Positions 13,138-13,189 of a stretch of 13,189 nucleotides of DNA are shown here, piece by piece. The stretch is from an uncultured Bacteroidales bacterium (GTDB lineage: Bacteria > Bacteroidota > Bacteroidia > Bacteroidales > P3): the NCBI GenBank assembly GCA_937884485.1, contig CALGCG010000084.1, forward strand, positions 1 through 13,189. Reading direction: 5' to 3'. Position 1 is the first letter of the stretch. Every line of letters starts with the position of its first letter. Position numbers and translations under genes: made by a program. Below the pieces are notes generated by a model. It worked only from the letters and a program-made list of their open reading frames with translations. It had not been told where the DNA came from and made no database searches.

Positions 13138-13189
13138 GGCTCCTTAGCTCAACTGAATAGAGCATCTGACTACGGATCAGAAGGTTGCA
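13138..13189 (+). tRNA. tRNA-Arg (anticodon ACG), 5' part; cut by the right edge
   Basis: The first 52 nt of a tRNA. The acceptor 5' strand is GGCTCCT (13138-13144), followed by T8 and A9. The D stem GCTC (13147-13150) pairs with GAGC (13160-13163). The anticodon stem TCTGA (13165-13169) pairs with TCAGA (13177-13181), and the loop CTACGGA places ACG at 13172-13174. ACG reads CGN arginine codons after A34 is deaminated to inosine by TadA. The D loop reads AACTGAATA, with GA where most tRNAs have GG. The T arm and acceptor 3' strand lie outside the window. Confidence 0.93.

Overview
The window looks like chromosome from a moderately GC-rich member of the Bacteroidetes, most likely order Bacteroidales. 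The evidence is the promoter type: several intergenic gaps carry the Bacteroidetes sigma-ABfr signature (TTTG, about 20 nt, then TAnnTTTG). Start codons lack strong Shine-Dalgarno sequences, and gene types fit the group (a Bacteroidetes-style TGT without zinc cysteines, a TSCPD-domain protein, an ECF sigma factor coupled to an outer-membrane protein). I cannot name the genus. Most of the content is housekeeping: translation, tRNA charging and modification, protein targeting and replication restart.

Layout. The left edge holds the 5' end of argS on the minus strand (1-410). A 442-bp divergent gap (411-852) separates it from priA (853-3330, plus strand) and contains the most unusual structure here: a large palindromic element with 11-bp periodicity, flanked by outward-facing G-runs. 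After priA comes a promoter and a small SRP RNA gene (ffs, about 3458-3555), then prfB, a divergent GroES-like gene and alaS, closely spaced in one orientation. A second clear promoter at 7807-7838 precedes a two-gene unit: a small protein resembling the crAss001_48-related family, then tgt, whose ATG directly follows the small gene's stop. tgt overlaps tail to tail with a minus-strand TSCPD-domain gene (9347-9616). That gene and a membrane GT2 glycosyltransferase (9747-10916) diverge from a short intergenic region with back-to-back -7 boxes. An ECF sigma factor, an outer-membrane protein and a GNAT acetyltransferase follow, linked by ATGA stop/start overlaps. The right edge holds a promoter and the first 52 nt of a tRNA-Arg(ACG).

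How the genes work together. argS, alaS, tgt, tRNA-Arg and prfB all serve translation (charging, anticodon modification, termination). ffs serves co-translational membrane targeting and the GroES-like protein probably assists folding. priA restarts stalled replication forks. The sigma/outer-membrane/GNAT unit looks like an envelope-related regulatory operon, but its signal and targets cannot be read from the sequence. I see no prophage, insertion sequence, CRISPR array or defence system. The best candidate for something undescribed is the 11-bp-phased palindrome between argS and priA.
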